DNA from: Rhizobium rosettiformans
Lineage (GTDB): Bacteria; Pseudomonadota; Alphaproteobacteria; Rhizobiales; Rhizobiaceae
Assembly: GCF_016806065.1 (NCBI RefSeq)
Contig: NZ_CP032405.1
Span: 4,120,001-4,184,000 of the forward strand
Direction: 5' to 3'
Length of the DNA: 64,000 nucleotides
The notes below the pieces were generated by a model that saw nothing but the letters and a program-made list of their open reading frames with translations, searched no databases and had not been told where the DNA came from. Shown piece after piece: positions 19,349 to 28,706 of this stretch. The number at the start of each line of letters is the position of its first letter. Position 1 is the first letter of the stretch. The position numbers and the translations under genes are program-made.

Positions 19349-20011
19349 TTAACCGTCCGCAGCCCGCGCCATGCGGGCAAGCTCGGCGCGATTGATGATA
19401 CGGATCTGCCCGCGCTCATTGGCGACCACGCCCTTGGAGACGAGCGCCTCCAGCCGCCGAGACACCACTTCGCGTGCTGTGCCGATGATGACGGCGAGTT
19501 CCTGATGCGTGAGGGCAACATGCCCCTCCTCGTCGGCCCGTTCGATCAGCGCAAGGGCCAGCCGCTGCTTCACCTTCACAAAGGCCACCTGTTCCAGCAC
19601 GAACATCAGATCGCCCAGCCGGTCGGCAAAGGCGCGGAACACGAAATGGCGAAACGCCACCGAATCCGCCATCAGGGTCTCGAAAATGGCAGGCGGCACC
19701 ATGACCGCCACGAGGTCGCTCTCGGCCACCGCCTCTCCCGAATAGGGCGCACCGCCCAGCACACCGAGCGTGGTTTGCACACAGGTCTCGCCCGGCGTTA
19801 CGGAATAGAGCAGCAACTCCCGCCCGTTGCGGCCCGTGAGATAGACACCGATGCGGCCGGACAGGAGGATGACAAAGCTCTGCGCGGCATCCCCCGGCCG
19901 GAACAGCGTTGTGCGCGCAGGCACATGCATCGGCTTCAGTGTCTCAAGCGCCCGCCGCGCATCCGGATCGAGCTCCGCCAGAAAGCTCGCCTGTTCCGCC
20001 CAGCCCGCCAT
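19349..20011 (-). CDS. Crp/Fnr-family transcriptional regulator
   Basis: 220 residues: an N-terminal cyclic-nucleotide-binding-type beta barrel (FRPGDAAQSFVILLSGRIGVYL, ELLLYSVTPGETCVQTTLGVLGG), the long dimer helix and a C-terminal winged helix with recognition segment ALTHQELAVIIGTAREVVSRRLEAL. There is no Fnr-type N-terminal Cys cluster, so it does not bind an Fe-S cluster in the classical way; the single Cys in GETCVQ may be a redox switch. It is transcribed toward the DUF2892 gene and divergently from the MaoC run. Confidence 0.88.
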   Translation of the reverse strand: MAGWAEQASFLAELDPDARRALETLKPMHVPARTTLFRPGDAAQSFVILLSGRIGVYLTGRNGRELLLYSVTPGETCVQTTLGVLGGAPYSGEAVAESDLVAVMVPPAIFETLMADSVAFRHFVFRAFADRLGDLMFVLEQVAFVKVKQRLALALIERADEEGHVALTHQELAVIIGTAREVVSRRLEALVSKGVVANERGQIRIINRAELARMARAADG

Positions 20012-20078
20012 GGACCACCTCCCAATTCCCGCTTATGAACCATAGATAGCACCGAACAGGGAAGGGAGAAGACGACGC

Positions 20079-20549
20079 ATGCAGGATGACAGGCTTCACT
20101 ACGAGGACTTCACGGAGGGCCGAAGCTTTGCGCTCGGGCCCCGACTTGTGACCGCCGAAGAGATCATCGAATTCGCCCGCGAATTCGATCCGCAGCCGAT
20201 GCATCTCTCCGAGGAAGCTGGCAAGGCAAGCATCCTTGGCGGCCTCTCCGCCTCCGGCTGGCACACCTCGAGCCTCTTCATGCGCCTGATGATTGACGCG
20301 TATGTGTTGAAAGCCGCCTCCGAAGGCGCACCCGGCATCGAATTCATGCAGTGGCGCAAGCCCGTGCTGGCTGGCGACACGCTCTCCGGCCACTCCGTCG
20401 TGGAAGAGGCCCGCCTCATGCGCTCGCGGCCACATCTCGGCATCGTCACCTTCGGCCACGAGTTGAAAAACCAGCGCGGCGAAACCGTACTGAAGGCCCG
20501 CAACGCCGTCATGGTCCGCCGCCGCGCAGTGACAGAGGTGACGGCATGA
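20079..20549 (+). CDS. MaoC-like hot-dog dehydratase
   Basis: 156 residues. A single hot-dog domain with the hydratase-2 style core EIIEFAREFDPQPMHLSEEAGK (Asp and His expected in catalysis) and the segment GLSASGWHTSSLFMRLM. Such proteins hydrate enoyl-CoA or dehydrate hydroxyacyl substrates; the true substrate is unknown. ATG 20079 follows GGGAAGGGAGAAGACGACGC. The gene starts a close-packed run, overlapping the next gene by 4 bases (ATGA). Confidence 0.85.
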   Translation: MQDDRLHYEDFTEGRSFALGPRLVTAEEIIEFAREFDPQPMHLSEEAGKASILGGLSASGWHTSSLFMRLMIDAYVLKAASEGAPGIEFMQWRKPVLAGDTLSGHSVVEEARLMRSRPHLGIVTFGHELKNQRGETVLKARNAVMVRRRAVTEVTA

Positions 20550-21034
20550 GAATGCTCGACCTCTACAGTGCCGGCACCCGTCTCGAACTCGGTTCCGTAA
20601 CCTTCACCGCCGACGACATTGTCCGCTTCGCCGAGAAATTCGATCCGCAGCCCTTTCATGTCGATGCGGAAGCAGCGAAGTCTTACGTCTTCGGCGCGCT
20701 CTGCGCGTCGGGCTGGCATACCTGCGCCAACTGGATGAAGAGCTTCATGGCTTTCTGGGGAGGCGAGACCAGGCGTCTGAAGGCCGAGGGCATCGCACCG
20801 CCGAAGCTCGGCCCCTCGCCGGGCTTTACCGAACTGCAATGGCTAAAGCCCGTCTATGCCGGCGACACGATCACCTTCTTCATGACCCCGCTTGAAAGCC
20901 GCACCGTCCAGGGGCGCCATCGCTATATTCTCAACTCCGCGCTGTCCGAAGGCATCAACCAGAACGGCGAGACGGTCTTGCGCTTCAAGAGCAATCTGAT
21001 TGAATTCTTCCCCGATGAGGAGCAAGCGCCATGA
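20546..21034 (+). CDS. Second MaoC-like hot-dog dehydratase
   Basis: 162 residues from ATG 20546, which overlaps the preceding stop as ATGA; ATG 20552 is a close alternative. The core DDIVRFAEKFDPQPFHVDAEAAK and GALCASGWHTCANWM is parallel to the first MaoC protein, so the two are paralogues that may form a heterodimer. It overlaps the glutathione peroxidase start by 4 bases. A reading frame extending upstream inside the first gene is not used. Confidence 0.85.
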   Translation: MRMLDLYSAGTRLELGSVTFTADDIVRFAEKFDPQPFHVDAEAAKSYVFGALCASGWHTCANWMKSFMAFWGGETRRLKAEGIAPPKLGPSPGFTELQWLKPVYAGDTITFFMTPLESRTVQGRHRYILNSALSEGINQNGETVLRFKSNLIEFFPDEEQAP

Positions 21035-21507
21035 GCGTGCACGACTTCACCATGACCGCCATCGACGGCACGGCGCGCAGCCTGAAGGACTACGCCGGCA
21101 AGGTCCTGCTGATCGTCAACACCGCAAGCGCCTGCGGGCTGACGCCCCAGTACGAAGGCCTCGAAGCGCTCTACAAGGCCCATCCCGATCTCATCGTGCT
21201 CGGGTTCCCTTGCAACCAGTTCGCCGGTCAGGAACCCGGAACGGAGAAGGAGATCGCCCTCTTCTGCGAAACCCAGTTCGCCGTCACCTTCCCGCTGTTC
21301 ACCAAAATCGAGGTCAATGGACAAGGCGCGCACCCGCTTTATGCCTTTCTCAAATCGCAGACGCTTGGGACCGAACAGGGCCAGGACATCGGCTGGAACT
21401 TCGCCAAGTTTCTCATCGGTCGCGATGGCAAGCCGGTCGCCCGCTACTCCCCCCGCACGGCACCCGCCGATCTCGAGGCGGACATCGCCGCTGCCCTCGC
21501 CGGCTGA
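21031..21507 (+). CDS. Glutathione peroxidase family protein
   Basis: 158 residues from ATG 21031, overlapping the MaoC stop. A thioredoxin-fold peroxidase with peroxidatic Cys35 in NTASACGLTPQ, second Cys61 in GFPCNQFAGQEPG and Trp122-Asn123 in GWNFAKFL, the standard catalytic tetrad surroundings. Bacterial members with Cys rather than selenocysteine usually use thioredoxin. It reduces hydrogen or lipid peroxides in the cytoplasm. Its place after two MaoC genes may link it to lipid or acyl damage, but this is only context. Confidence 0.9.
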   Translation: MSVHDFTMTAIDGTARSLKDYAGKVLLIVNTASACGLTPQYEGLEALYKAHPDLIVLGFPCNQFAGQEPGTEKEIALFCETQFAVTFPLFTKIEVNGQGAHPLYAFLKSQTLGTEQGQDIGWNFAKFLIGRDGKPVARYSPRTAPADLEADIAAALAG

Positions 21508-21511
21508 CGCC

Positions 21512-22339
21512 ATGGCCGGCTTCCGCTTCCAACGGACACCCCTTGCCGGCCTGGAAGCGGTCTCGGCCACCAGCGCCCACGTCTTCCCCAAACACACCCA
21601 TGACACCTATGGCATCGGCTTCCTCTCCGCGGGAGGCCAGATCTCGGCCTCCGGTCGCGGCCAGGTGGAAGCCGAAGCCGGGCACCTGATCACCGTCAAT
21701 CCCGGCGAAGTGCATGACGGCGCCCCCATCGGCCGAACCGCTCGCAGCTGGCACATGCTCTATCTGACGCCGGACCTCATCTCCGACAGCCTGTCCGATC
21801 TCGTCTCCACCTCGACCGATCTCGAATTCGAACGTCCGGTCTTCGCCGACCCAGTCATCCGCAGCCTGCTCTTGGCCGTCCATCACCGGCTTGAAGATGA
21901 TGATCTGTCGACGGATAGGGGCGCACTGCAGGAGGCACTCGTCCACCTCTGCGGCAGGACACTAACCCGCAGCGCCACCGCACCCTTGCCCCTCCCCTTA
22001 TCGCTCAGGCGTGTCCGCCAGCGTCTCGACAATGATCCGGCACAAGCAGCCGACCTCCAGCTTCTGGCTCGCGAGGCCGGCCTCAGCCGCTTCCAGCTGA
22101 TCCGCGCCTTCCAGCGCCACACCGGCCTGACACCCCATGCCTATCACATGCAGCGGCGGGCGCTTCTCAGCCGCCGCCTGCTTGCCGACGGCCTCTCACC
22201 GGCAGATGTTGCCGCCGCTTGCGGCTATGTCGACCAGAGCCACATGCACCGCGAATTCCGCCGCCGCTTCGGCCTGACACCCGGCGCCTACCGCAGCGCC
22301 TGGCTGAACTGCAATCCTGTACAAGACCGGTTGGCCTGA
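21512..22339 (+). CDS. AraC-family transcriptional regulator
   Basis: 275 residues from ATG 21512, 4 bases after the peroxidase stop. The N-terminal cupin (HVFPKHTHDTYGIGFLSAGGQ, GHLITVNPGEVHDG) is the AraC_binding type and the C-terminal double HTH reads LAREAGLSRFQLIRAFQRHTGLTPHAYH then VAAACGYVDQSHMHREFRRRFGLTPGAYR. The effector is unknown. It is followed by a LysE exporter 37 bases downstream, a common pairing in which the regulator controls the exporter. Confidence 0.9.
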   Translation: MAGFRFQRTPLAGLEAVSATSAHVFPKHTHDTYGIGFLSAGGQISASGRGQVEAEAGHLITVNPGEVHDGAPIGRTARSWHMLYLTPDLISDSLSDLVSTSTDLEFERPVFADPVIRSLLLAVHHRLEDDDLSTDRGALQEALVHLCGRTLTRSATAPLPLPLSLRRVRQRLDNDPAQAADLQLLAREAGLSRFQLIRAFQRHTGLTPHAYHMQRRALLSRRLLADGLSPADVAAACGYVDQSHMHREFRRRFGLTPGAYRSAWLNCNPVQDRLA

Positions 22340-22376
22340 CACCCGCATGCTCTCCTCGCCAATGCAGGAGAGATTG

Positions 22377-22985
22377 ATGAGCCTTGATTTCCTACTGACC
22401 ACTCTGATCATCGTCGCCACGCCGGGTACCGGCGCGCTCTACACGCTCGCAGCCGCCCTCGGCGGCGGACGCCGCAGTGCCCTGATTGCTGCCTTCGGCT
22501 GCACGCTCGGCATCATCCCGCACATGCTCGCGGCAGCCCTTGGCCTCGCCGCCCTCGTCGCGGCAGAACCGCGCCTCTTCGAACTGATCCGCTTTGCCGG
22601 CATCGCCTATCTTGTCTGGATGGCCATTGGCCTCTGGAGAAGCGGTCTTGCAACGGATACCGCAGCGGAACCGCGCCGGGAAGCCTGGCGCATCATCCGC
22701 AAGGCGGTGCTGATCAACCTCCTGAACCCAAAGCTGTCTGTTTTCTTCCTGGCCTTCCTGCCGCAGTTCGTGCAAGCGACAGATCCCTCTCCGCTGAAGA
22801 CAATGGCAGGTTTGAGCCTCGTCTTCATGGCGGCAACCTTCGCCGTCTTCGCGCTCTACGGCATGGCCGCCGCAACGATGCGCCAGGGGCTTGTCACGCG
22901 ACCGCACAGGATGCGCCTCGTCAACCGAATTCTATCGGGCGGATTTCTGTTGATGGCGGGAAAACTGGCGCTGGCGCAACGCTGA
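22377..22985 (+). CDS. LysE/RhtB-family amino-acid exporter
   Basis: 202 residues from ATG 22377, after CAGGAGAGATTG. About six membrane helices with the family start (DFLLTTLIIVATPGTGALYTLAAALGGG) and the LNPKLSVFFLAFLPQF motif characteristic of RhtB/LysE. It would export an amino acid or analogue using proton exchange; the substrate is unknown. The preceding AraC gene is a likely regulator. Confidence 0.88.
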   Translation: MSLDFLLTTLIIVATPGTGALYTLAAALGGGRRSALIAAFGCTLGIIPHMLAAALGLAALVAAEPRLFELIRFAGIAYLVWMAIGLWRSGLATDTAAEPRREAWRIIRKAVLINLLNPKLSVFFLAFLPQFVQATDPSPLKTMAGLSLVFMAATFAVFALYGMAAATMRQGLVTRPHRMRLVNRILSGGFLLMAGKLALAQR

Positions 22986-23039
22986 TACACTGGCATATTG
23001 GCCACCCGGGACGATTGGTCCCCGGTCGCGACGAGCGGC

Positions 23040-23582
23040 TCAGTGCCCCTCGAATTCCACCAGTGTGCGAACCTCGACGCCGAGCGCCTCAAGCTTCTTG
23101 CGGCCACCAAGCTCCGGCAGGTCGATGACGAAGCAGGCCGACACGACATCGGCACCGATCTGCCGTAGCAACTGAACAGCGCCGACGGCAGTCCCGCCGG
23201 TCGCAATCAGGTCATCCACCAGGATGACCTTCTCGCCCGGCTTCACCGCATCCATATGGATTTCCATCTCGTCGACGCCGTATTCCAGGCTGTAGGCGAT
23301 CCGGACGGTCTCGTGCGGCAGCTTGCCCTTCTTGCGGATCGGCACGAAGCCGGCCGAGAGCTGGTGCGCGACCGCGCCCCCGAGAATGAAGCCACGTGCC
23401 TCCATGCCGGCAATCTTGTCGACCTTCAGCCCCACATAGGGCTGCACCAGCTCATCAACGGCGCGACGAAACGCCCGCGCGTCGCCGAGCAGCGTGGTGA
23501 TGTCGCGAAAGATGATCCCGGGCTTGGGATAGTCGGGAATGGAGCGGATGGCTGCGGCGAGTTCGTGGGCGATCTTGGTCAT
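23040..23582 (-). CDS. apt: Adenine phosphoribosyltransferase
   Basis: 180 residues from ATG 23582, giving the conserved start with [21 protein letters not shown]. It salvages adenine with PRPP to AMP. The PRPP-binding loop [14 protein letters not shown] and adenine-site residues ([13 protein letters not shown]) are intact. A 22-residue upstream extension lacks similarity. It lies downstream of petC on the same strand, beyond a strong terminator, so it probably has its own promoter in the 117-base gap. Confidence 0.95.
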   Translation of the reverse strand: MTKIAHELAAAIRSIPDYPKPGIIFRDITTLLGDARAFRRAVDELVQPYVGLKVDKIAGMEARGFILGGAVAHQLSAGFVPIRKKGKLPHETVRIAYSLEYGVDEMEIHMDAVKPGEKVILVDDLIATGGTAVGAVQLLRQIGADVVSACFVIDLPELGGRKKLEALGVEVRTLVEFEGH

Positions 23583-23649
23583 ATGGCATCCGGAGATTGA
23601 CGGGAGGGGTTTTCGAGGGACCTTACCAAGATTGGCATGGCCCCCCAAT

Positions 23650-23673
23650 AAAAAAGGCGGCCCGAAGACCGCC
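23650..23673 (-). terminator. Rho-independent terminator of petABC
   Basis: Read on the minus strand: GGCGGTC-TTCG-GGCCGCC, a GC-rich stem with a UUCG loop and one G-U pair, followed by a run of T (plus-strand A at 23650-23655). It lies 27 bases after the petC stop. Confidence 0.9.
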
Positions 23674-23699
23674 TTTCCGTGAACGTGATCCAGGAAGGA

Positions 23700-24575
23700 T
23701 CAGTGTTCCTTGGTCGAATAGACCGACTTCTTCGTCAGGTAGATCAGCGCGGTGAAGATCGCGAGGAACACCATGACCATGAAGCCCATGCGCTTGCGGT
23801 CTTCGAGATGCGGCTCGGCGGCCCACATCAGGAAGGCCGAGACGTCGAGCGAATACTGCTCCATCGTTTCCGGCGCACCGTCGTCATAGCTCACCTGGCC
23901 GTCAGAGATCGGCTGCGCCATCGCAAGCGACTGGCCGGCGATGAAGTAAGGGTTGAAGTAGGTGCCTTCGGCAACTTCAACACCCTCTGGCGGATCCTGA
24001 TAGCCGGTCAGCAGCGCGTGGATGTAATCCGGGCCACCCTGCTGATACTGCGTGAAGATGTCGAATACGAAGGTCGGGAAGCCACGGGTCACGGCGCGGG
24101 CTTTGGCGATCAGCGAGAAGTCCGGCGGAGCCGCACCACCCATGGCCGCCGCAGCCGCTTCCTTGTTCGGGAAGGGCGACGGGAAGTGATCGGAGGCAAC
24201 GGCCGGCCGCATAAACATTTCACCGTCGGCGTTCGGACCGTCCTCGACTTCGTAGTTTGCCGCAAACGCCCTTACCTGCGCTTCCGAGTAGCCGAGGTCT
24301 TCCAGCGTGCGGAAGGCAACCAGGTTCATCGAGTGACAGGCGGCGCAGACTTCGGTGTAGACCTTGAGGCCGCGCTGAAGCTGGCCCTTGTCATACTTGC
24401 CGAAGGGGCCGGCAAAGGACCAGTCCATCTGCTCGGGCTTCAGGATCGGATAGTGACCGGTCTGCGCTGCATGATGCGTCATCTCGGCCAGATCGCCGCC
24501 TTCTGCCGCGATGGCCTGGCCGGAAAAACCGGCCATGGCTGCGATCAGAGCGATGCTCGTGACAAGCTTTTTCAT
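23700..24575 (-). CDS. petC: Cytochrome c1 (bc1 complex)
   Basis: 291 residues. A cleavable signal peptide (ends AIAAEG) is followed by the heme c motif CAACH (Cys77, Cys80, His81) and a C-terminal membrane anchor (about 264-281). It carries electrons from the Rieske centre to soluble cytochrome c. The separate c1 gene, rather than a fused fbcH-type cytochrome b/c1, is noteworthy only as a character: cytochrome b lies upstream as its own gene with 21 bases between. Confidence 0.95.
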   Translation of the reverse strand: MKKLVTSIALIAAMAGFSGQAIAAEGGDLAEMTHHAAQTGHYPILKPEQMDWSFAGPFGKYDKGQLQRGLKVYTEVCAACHSMNLVAFRTLEDLGYSEAQVRAFAANYEVEDGPNADGEMFMRPAVASDHFPSPFPNKEAAAAAMGGAAPPDFSLIAKARAVTRGFPTFVFDIFTQYQQGGPDYIHALLTGYQDPPEGVEVAEGTYFNPYFIAGQSLAMAQPISDGQVSYDDGAPETMEQYSLDVSAFLMWAAEPHLEDRKRMGFMVMVFLAIFTALIYLTKKSVYSTKEH

Positions 24576-24596
24576 TGTTATCGTCCTCTCACGTGC

Positions 24597-25865
24597 TCAG
24601 GCTTGTGCGGCGGCGGACTTGCCGCTCTTTTCGAGAACCGCTTCTGTGATCGAGTTCGGGATGCGCCGTGGCGTCTCGAACAGTCCGAGCAGCGGCATGA
24701 TCACGAGGAAGAAGCCGAAGTAATAGGCGGTACCGGCCTGCGACAGGATGACGTAGATGCCTTCCGCCGGCATGGCACCGAGCCAGCCGAGGAGCAGCGA
24801 GTTTGCCACGAAGAGCCAGAAGAACAGCTTGTACCACGGGCGGTAGACGGCCGAACGGACCTTCGACGTGTCGAGCCAGGGCAGGAAGAACAGCACGATG
24901 ATCGCACCGAACATCACGAGGACGCCACCGAGCTTCGAGTCGATGAAGAGAACGTCGAACGTGATCGCGCGCAGCATCGCGTAGAACGGCAGGAAGTACC
25001 ATTCCGGAACGATGTGCGCCGGGGTCTTCAGCGAGTCGGCCGGGATGTAGTTGTCGGCGTGGCCAAGATAGTTCGGCAGGTAGAAGATGAAGTAAGCGAA
25101 GACCAGAAGGAAGACCGACAGGCCGAGCGCATCCTTCAGCGTCGCATAGGGCGTGAAGGGAACGGTATCGGTCTTCGACTTCACTTCTACGCCGGTCGGG
25201 TTGGTCTGACCGGTAACGTGCAGCGCCCAGACGTGCAGGATGACCACACCGGCGATCATGAACGGCAGCAGGTAATGCAGCGCGAAGAAGCGGTTCAGCG
25301 TCGGATTGTCGACCGCAAAGCCGCCAAGCAGGAACTGCTGGATGGTTTCGCCGATAAACGGGAAGGCGGTGAAGAAGCCGGTGATGACGGTCGCACCCCA
25401 GAAGGACATCTGGCCCCAGGGCAGAACGTAACCCATGAAGGCGGTTGCCATCATCAGGAGGAAGATCACCACGCCGAGGATCCAGAGGATTTCGCGCGGC
25501 GCCTTGTAGGAACCGTAGTAGAGACCACGGGCGATATGCAGGTAGACGGCGATGAAGAAGAACGACGCGCCGTTGGCATGCATGTAGCGCAAGAGCCAGC
25601 CGTTGTTGACGTCGCGCATGATCTTCTCGACCGAGTTGAAGGCGACGGTCGTCTCAGCAGCATAGTGCATGGCAAGCACGACGCCGGTCAGGATCTGCAC
25701 GAGCAGCATGACGGTCAGCATGCCACCGAAAGTGTAGGCATAGTTCAGGTTGCGGGGAACCGGATAGGCGACAAAGCTGTCATACATCAGACGCGGCAGC
25801 GGCAGGCGCGCGTCAATCCACTTCTCGACGCCGGTGGACGGCTGGTAACTCGAATGGCCACTCAT
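24597..25865 (-). CDS. petB: Cytochrome b of the bc1 complex
   Basis: 422 residues with about eight membrane helices and two bis-His heme sites. Visible signatures include [42 protein letters not shown] of the quinol-oxidation region, [20 protein letters not shown] and [15 protein letters not shown] (the PEWY motif of the Qo site). It is the quinol-oxidising/quinone-reducing membrane core. Directly between petA (14 bases) and petC (21 bases). The length is standard for a full-length (non-split) alphaproteobacterial cytochrome b. Confidence 0.97.
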   Translation of the reverse strand: MSGHSSYQPSTGVEKWIDARLPLPRLMYDSFVAYPVPRNLNYAYTFGGMLTVMLLVQILTGVVLAMHYAAETTVAFNSVEKIMRDVNNGWLLRYMHANGASFFFIAVYLHIARGLYYGSYKAPREILWILGVVIFLLMMATAFMGYVLPWGQMSFWGATVITGFFTAFPFIGETIQQFLLGGFAVDNPTLNRFFALHYLLPFMIAGVVILHVWALHVTGQTNPTGVEVKSKTDTVPFTPYATLKDALGLSVFLLVFAYFIFYLPNYLGHADNYIPADSLKTPAHIVPEWYFLPFYAMLRAITFDVLFIDSKLGGVLVMFGAIIVLFFLPWLDTSKVRSAVYRPWYKLFFWLFVANSLLLGWLGAMPAEGIYVILSQAGTAYYFGFFLVIMPLLGLFETPRRIPNSITEAVLEKSGKSAAAQA

Positions 25866-25879
25866 TGTGTCTTATCCCC

Positions 25880-26464
25880 TCAGCCGATCTTGATGACAGT
25901 GTCGGATGTGAATGCGAAGGTCGGCACCGGCAGGTTCGTCGGCGCAGGACCCTTGCGGATACGGCCCGCCGTATCGTAGTGCGAGCCGTGGCAGGGACAG
26001 AACCACCCGCCGAAATCACCGGCCTGGCCGAGCGGCACGCAGCCCAGATGGGTGCACGAGCCGATCATGACGATCCAGTTTTCCTTGCCTTCGCCGGCCG
26101 AGCGCGCGAGGTCGGTCGCTTCGGCTGTCGCATCGACGTTTTCGTTGCGGGCAACCGGGTCCTTCAGGTCAGCAAGCGCAACGGCGTTGGCTTCCTCGAC
26201 TTCCTGTTCCGTACGGTTGCGGATGAAGACCGGCTTGCCGCGCCACTTGACAGTCAGCGACATGCCCGGCTCAAGCGCAGACACGTCCACTTCGATCGAA
26301 GCGAGCGCGAGCGTCGATGCATCCGGACGCATCTGGTCAATGAACGGCCAGGCGAACGAAGCCGCACCAACCGCGCCGGCAATGCCGGTCACCATGTAGA
26401 GAAAGTCGCGGCGCGTAGGCTCGCCCGCATGTTCTGTCGTTGTCTCGTGTTCGCTCACGGTCAC
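25880..26464 (-). CDS. petA: Rieske iron-sulfur protein of the bc1 complex
   Basis: 194 residues from GTG 26464, chosen because AGAGGAAAAA precedes it; an earlier in-frame ATG at 26497 lacks a ribosome site. A twin-arginine signal anchor ([21 protein letters not shown]) is retained as the membrane helix. The cluster-binding motifs CTHLGC and CPCHGS are intact. First gene of petABC, with about 265 bases upstream to the next gene that must hold the operon promoter. Confidence 0.95.
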   Translation of the reverse strand: MTVSEHETTTEHAGEPTRRDFLYMVTGIAGAVGAASFAWPFIDQMRPDASTLALASIEVDVSALEPGMSLTVKWRGKPVFIRNRTEQEVEEANAVALADLKDPVARNENVDATAEATDLARSAGEGKENWIVMIGSCTHLGCVPLGQAGDFGGWFCPCHGSHYDTAGRIRKGPAPTNLPVPTFAFTSDTVIKIG

Positions 26465-26730
26465 TTTTTCCTCTCGCAATCCTGCGACACACCGCATTTG
26501 CCCCCGCAGCGGGAATCACAATCCGGCCACTGTGCAGCCACAGATTCCCCGCCAGATTGGCGCGTTCTAAGCCCGATAATCTATTCTGTCCAGTCTTCGT
26601 CGGACAAGGAGCCACGTTGTCGCGGATTTCCAGGATACCATCCCCAAAAGCTTGATTTAACGCAAGTGTGAGCGACAGTTTATCAAGCAATGCAGCGCGT
26701 AAAACGTCCAGGAAAACACGACAGCAGGCA

Positions 26731-28602
26731 TCAAGCCGTGACCAGCTGGTCCCGCGTATCGAGGAAACCACCGGATTGCCGCGCCCAGAGCTCGGAATAG
26801 AGCCCACCATGCGCCACCAGTTCTTGGTGGGTGCCCTGCTCGATGATCCGGCCCTTGTCCATCACAACAAGACGGTCGAGTGCGGCAATGGTGGACAAAC
26901 GGTGGGCGATCGCCAGCACCGTTTTGCCTTGCATCAGCCGGTCGAGATTGGATTGGATCGCCGCCTCCACTTCCGAATCCAGCGCAGACGTTGCCTCATC
27001 GAGCACGAGGATCGGCGCGTCCTTCAGCATCACGCGGGCGATCGCGATGCGCTGCCGCTGGCCACCCGAAAGCTTCACCCCCCGCTCGCCGACATGGGCG
27101 TCGAAGCCCTTGCGACCCCGCTGGTCTTCCAGCCGTTGGATAAAGTCGAGTGCTTCGGCGCGCTCGGCGGCCTTCAACAGCATCTCGTCGCTTGCATCCT
27201 CGCGACCGAAGAGAATGTTGTCGCGGATCGAGCGGTGCAGAAGCGCCGTGTCCTGCGTGACCATCCCGATCTGGGACCGCAGGCTTTCCTGCGTGACGGT
27301 CGAGATATCCTGTCCGTCGATCAGGATACGGCCATCTTCCAGGTCGTAGAAACGCAACAGAAGATTGACCAGCGTCGACTTGCCCGCGCCTGAGCGCCCG
27401 ACGATGCCAACCTTCTCGCCGGGCTCAATGGTCAGCGTCAGATTGTCGATCGCACCGGTCTTGCGGCCATAATGAAACGTCACGTCTTCGAATCGGATCT
27501 CCGGCGACTTCACCTGAAGCTTCGCCGCATCCGGCTTGTCGGTGAGCCCGATGGGTTTTGCCACCAGTTCGGCCGAATTCTGGATCGTGCCTATATTGCG
27601 CATGATGCCGTTGAGCTGCGTCATCATCCGACCGAGCAGCATATTGAGGCGCAGAACGAGGCCGAGCGTGAACGCGACGCCACCTGCGGTCACCGCCCCG
27701 GCAAACCAGAGATCAACGGACAGAAGCGCCACCATCAGGATCATGAAGCCGGACAGGATGGAAAGCGAAGCCCGCACGCCGGTGAGCAGCCGCGCGAAGG
27801 GGCGCAGCGTATCCTGGAACCGGTCGAAACCGGCGCGGATATAATGGTCGTTCTGCCGCTCGCGGGCAAAAAGCTTCAGCGTCTGGATGTTCGAATAGCT
27901 GTCGACCAGACGGCCATTCAGCATCGATGACGCCTCCGCCGTCTCTCTTGCATGATGGCGGATCTTCGGCACGAAATACCGGGCCAGCACCAGGAAGATC
28001 GCGACCCAGGCGCCGATGATCGCCGCTAGCCGCCAGTCAAGTTGCGCAACCAGCGCCATGGTCGAAATGGTATAGATCACCATGAACCAGACAACCTGCA
28101 GCAGCGACGTCAGCAAATCCCCCGTCGATTGCCCCGCCGACCAGACCTTGGTGACGATGCGCCCGGCAAAATCGTTCTGGAAGAAGGAGAGCGACTGACG
28201 CGCGACATGCGCATGTGCCTGCCAGCGCACCAGGTTGAAGAAGTTGAGGACGATCACCTGTTCTTCGACCAGCGCACCGATGGTCACGACGATAAAGCGC
28301 CCGATGAGCACGATCAGGGCCATCACCAGAAGCTCGCCGCCATGCGCTGCGATCAACCCGTCCCAGCCGGCATCCTTCGGCACAGTGTCGAGCAGATCGA
28401 CAAGCCGTCCGACGAACCAGAACAGGCCGGCTTCGAGCATGGCCACGGCACCGCCGAAGATCGCCATCAGGAAGAAGGCCATCTTCGCCTGGCTGACATA
28501 GAACCAGACGAAGCCCCAGATCTTTTCCGGTGGACGCAGATTGTCCGATCGGGCGAAGGGATCGAGCCAGTTTTCGAAGAGGCGGGCGACAGCTTGAAAC
28601 AT
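26731..28602 (-). CDS. ABC exporter (fused permease and ATPase), first paralogue
   Basis: 623 residues. The N-terminal half has about six membrane helices with an elongated intracellular loop pattern; the ATPase half has Walker A GRSGAGKST, signature LSGGQRQRIAIARVML, Walker B ILVLDEATSALDSE and switch His in AIAHRLST. MsbA/ATM1-like exporters of this rhizobial subgroup share the SGGFL tail. The substrate is unknown. The gene has a near twin at 35254-37122 in the same orientation. The petA promoter region lies directly downstream. Confidence 0.9.
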   Translation of the reverse strand: MFQAVARLFENWLDPFARSDNLRPPEKIWGFVWFYVSQAKMAFFLMAIFGGAVAMLEAGLFWFVGRLVDLLDTVPKDAGWDGLIAAHGGELLVMALIVLIGRFIVVTIGALVEEQVIVLNFFNLVRWQAHAHVARQSLSFFQNDFAGRIVTKVWSAGQSTGDLLTSLLQVVWFMVIYTISTMALVAQLDWRLAAIIGAWVAIFLVLARYFVPKIRHHARETAEASSMLNGRLVDSYSNIQTLKLFARERQNDHYIRAGFDRFQDTLRPFARLLTGVRASLSILSGFMILMVALLSVDLWFAGAVTAGGVAFTLGLVLRLNMLLGRMMTQLNGIMRNIGTIQNSAELVAKPIGLTDKPDAAKLQVKSPEIRFEDVTFHYGRKTGAIDNLTLTIEPGEKVGIVGRSGAGKSTLVNLLLRFYDLEDGRILIDGQDISTVTQESLRSQIGMVTQDTALLHRSIRDNILFGREDASDEMLLKAAERAEALDFIQRLEDQRGRKGFDAHVGERGVKLSGGQRQRIAIARVMLKDAPILVLDEATSALDSEVEAAIQSNLDRLMQGKTVLAIAHRLSTIAALDRLVVMDKGRIIEQGTHQELVAHGGLYSELWARQSGGFLDTRDQLVTA

Positions 28603-28706
28603 GAAAAGCGATATAGGCCGATTGCCCAGGAGGGCAAAGCCTCAAACATGATCGCGACCATTACATTTTGGTCAGAGACCAACGACACGTACGATGTGCC
28701 GTAACG

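Noticed and set aside
23679..25979. A very long open frame antisense to petB and petC
   Set aside because: It is a mirror of the strongly conserved petBC genes in high G+C sequence. No coherent protein features or ribosome site.
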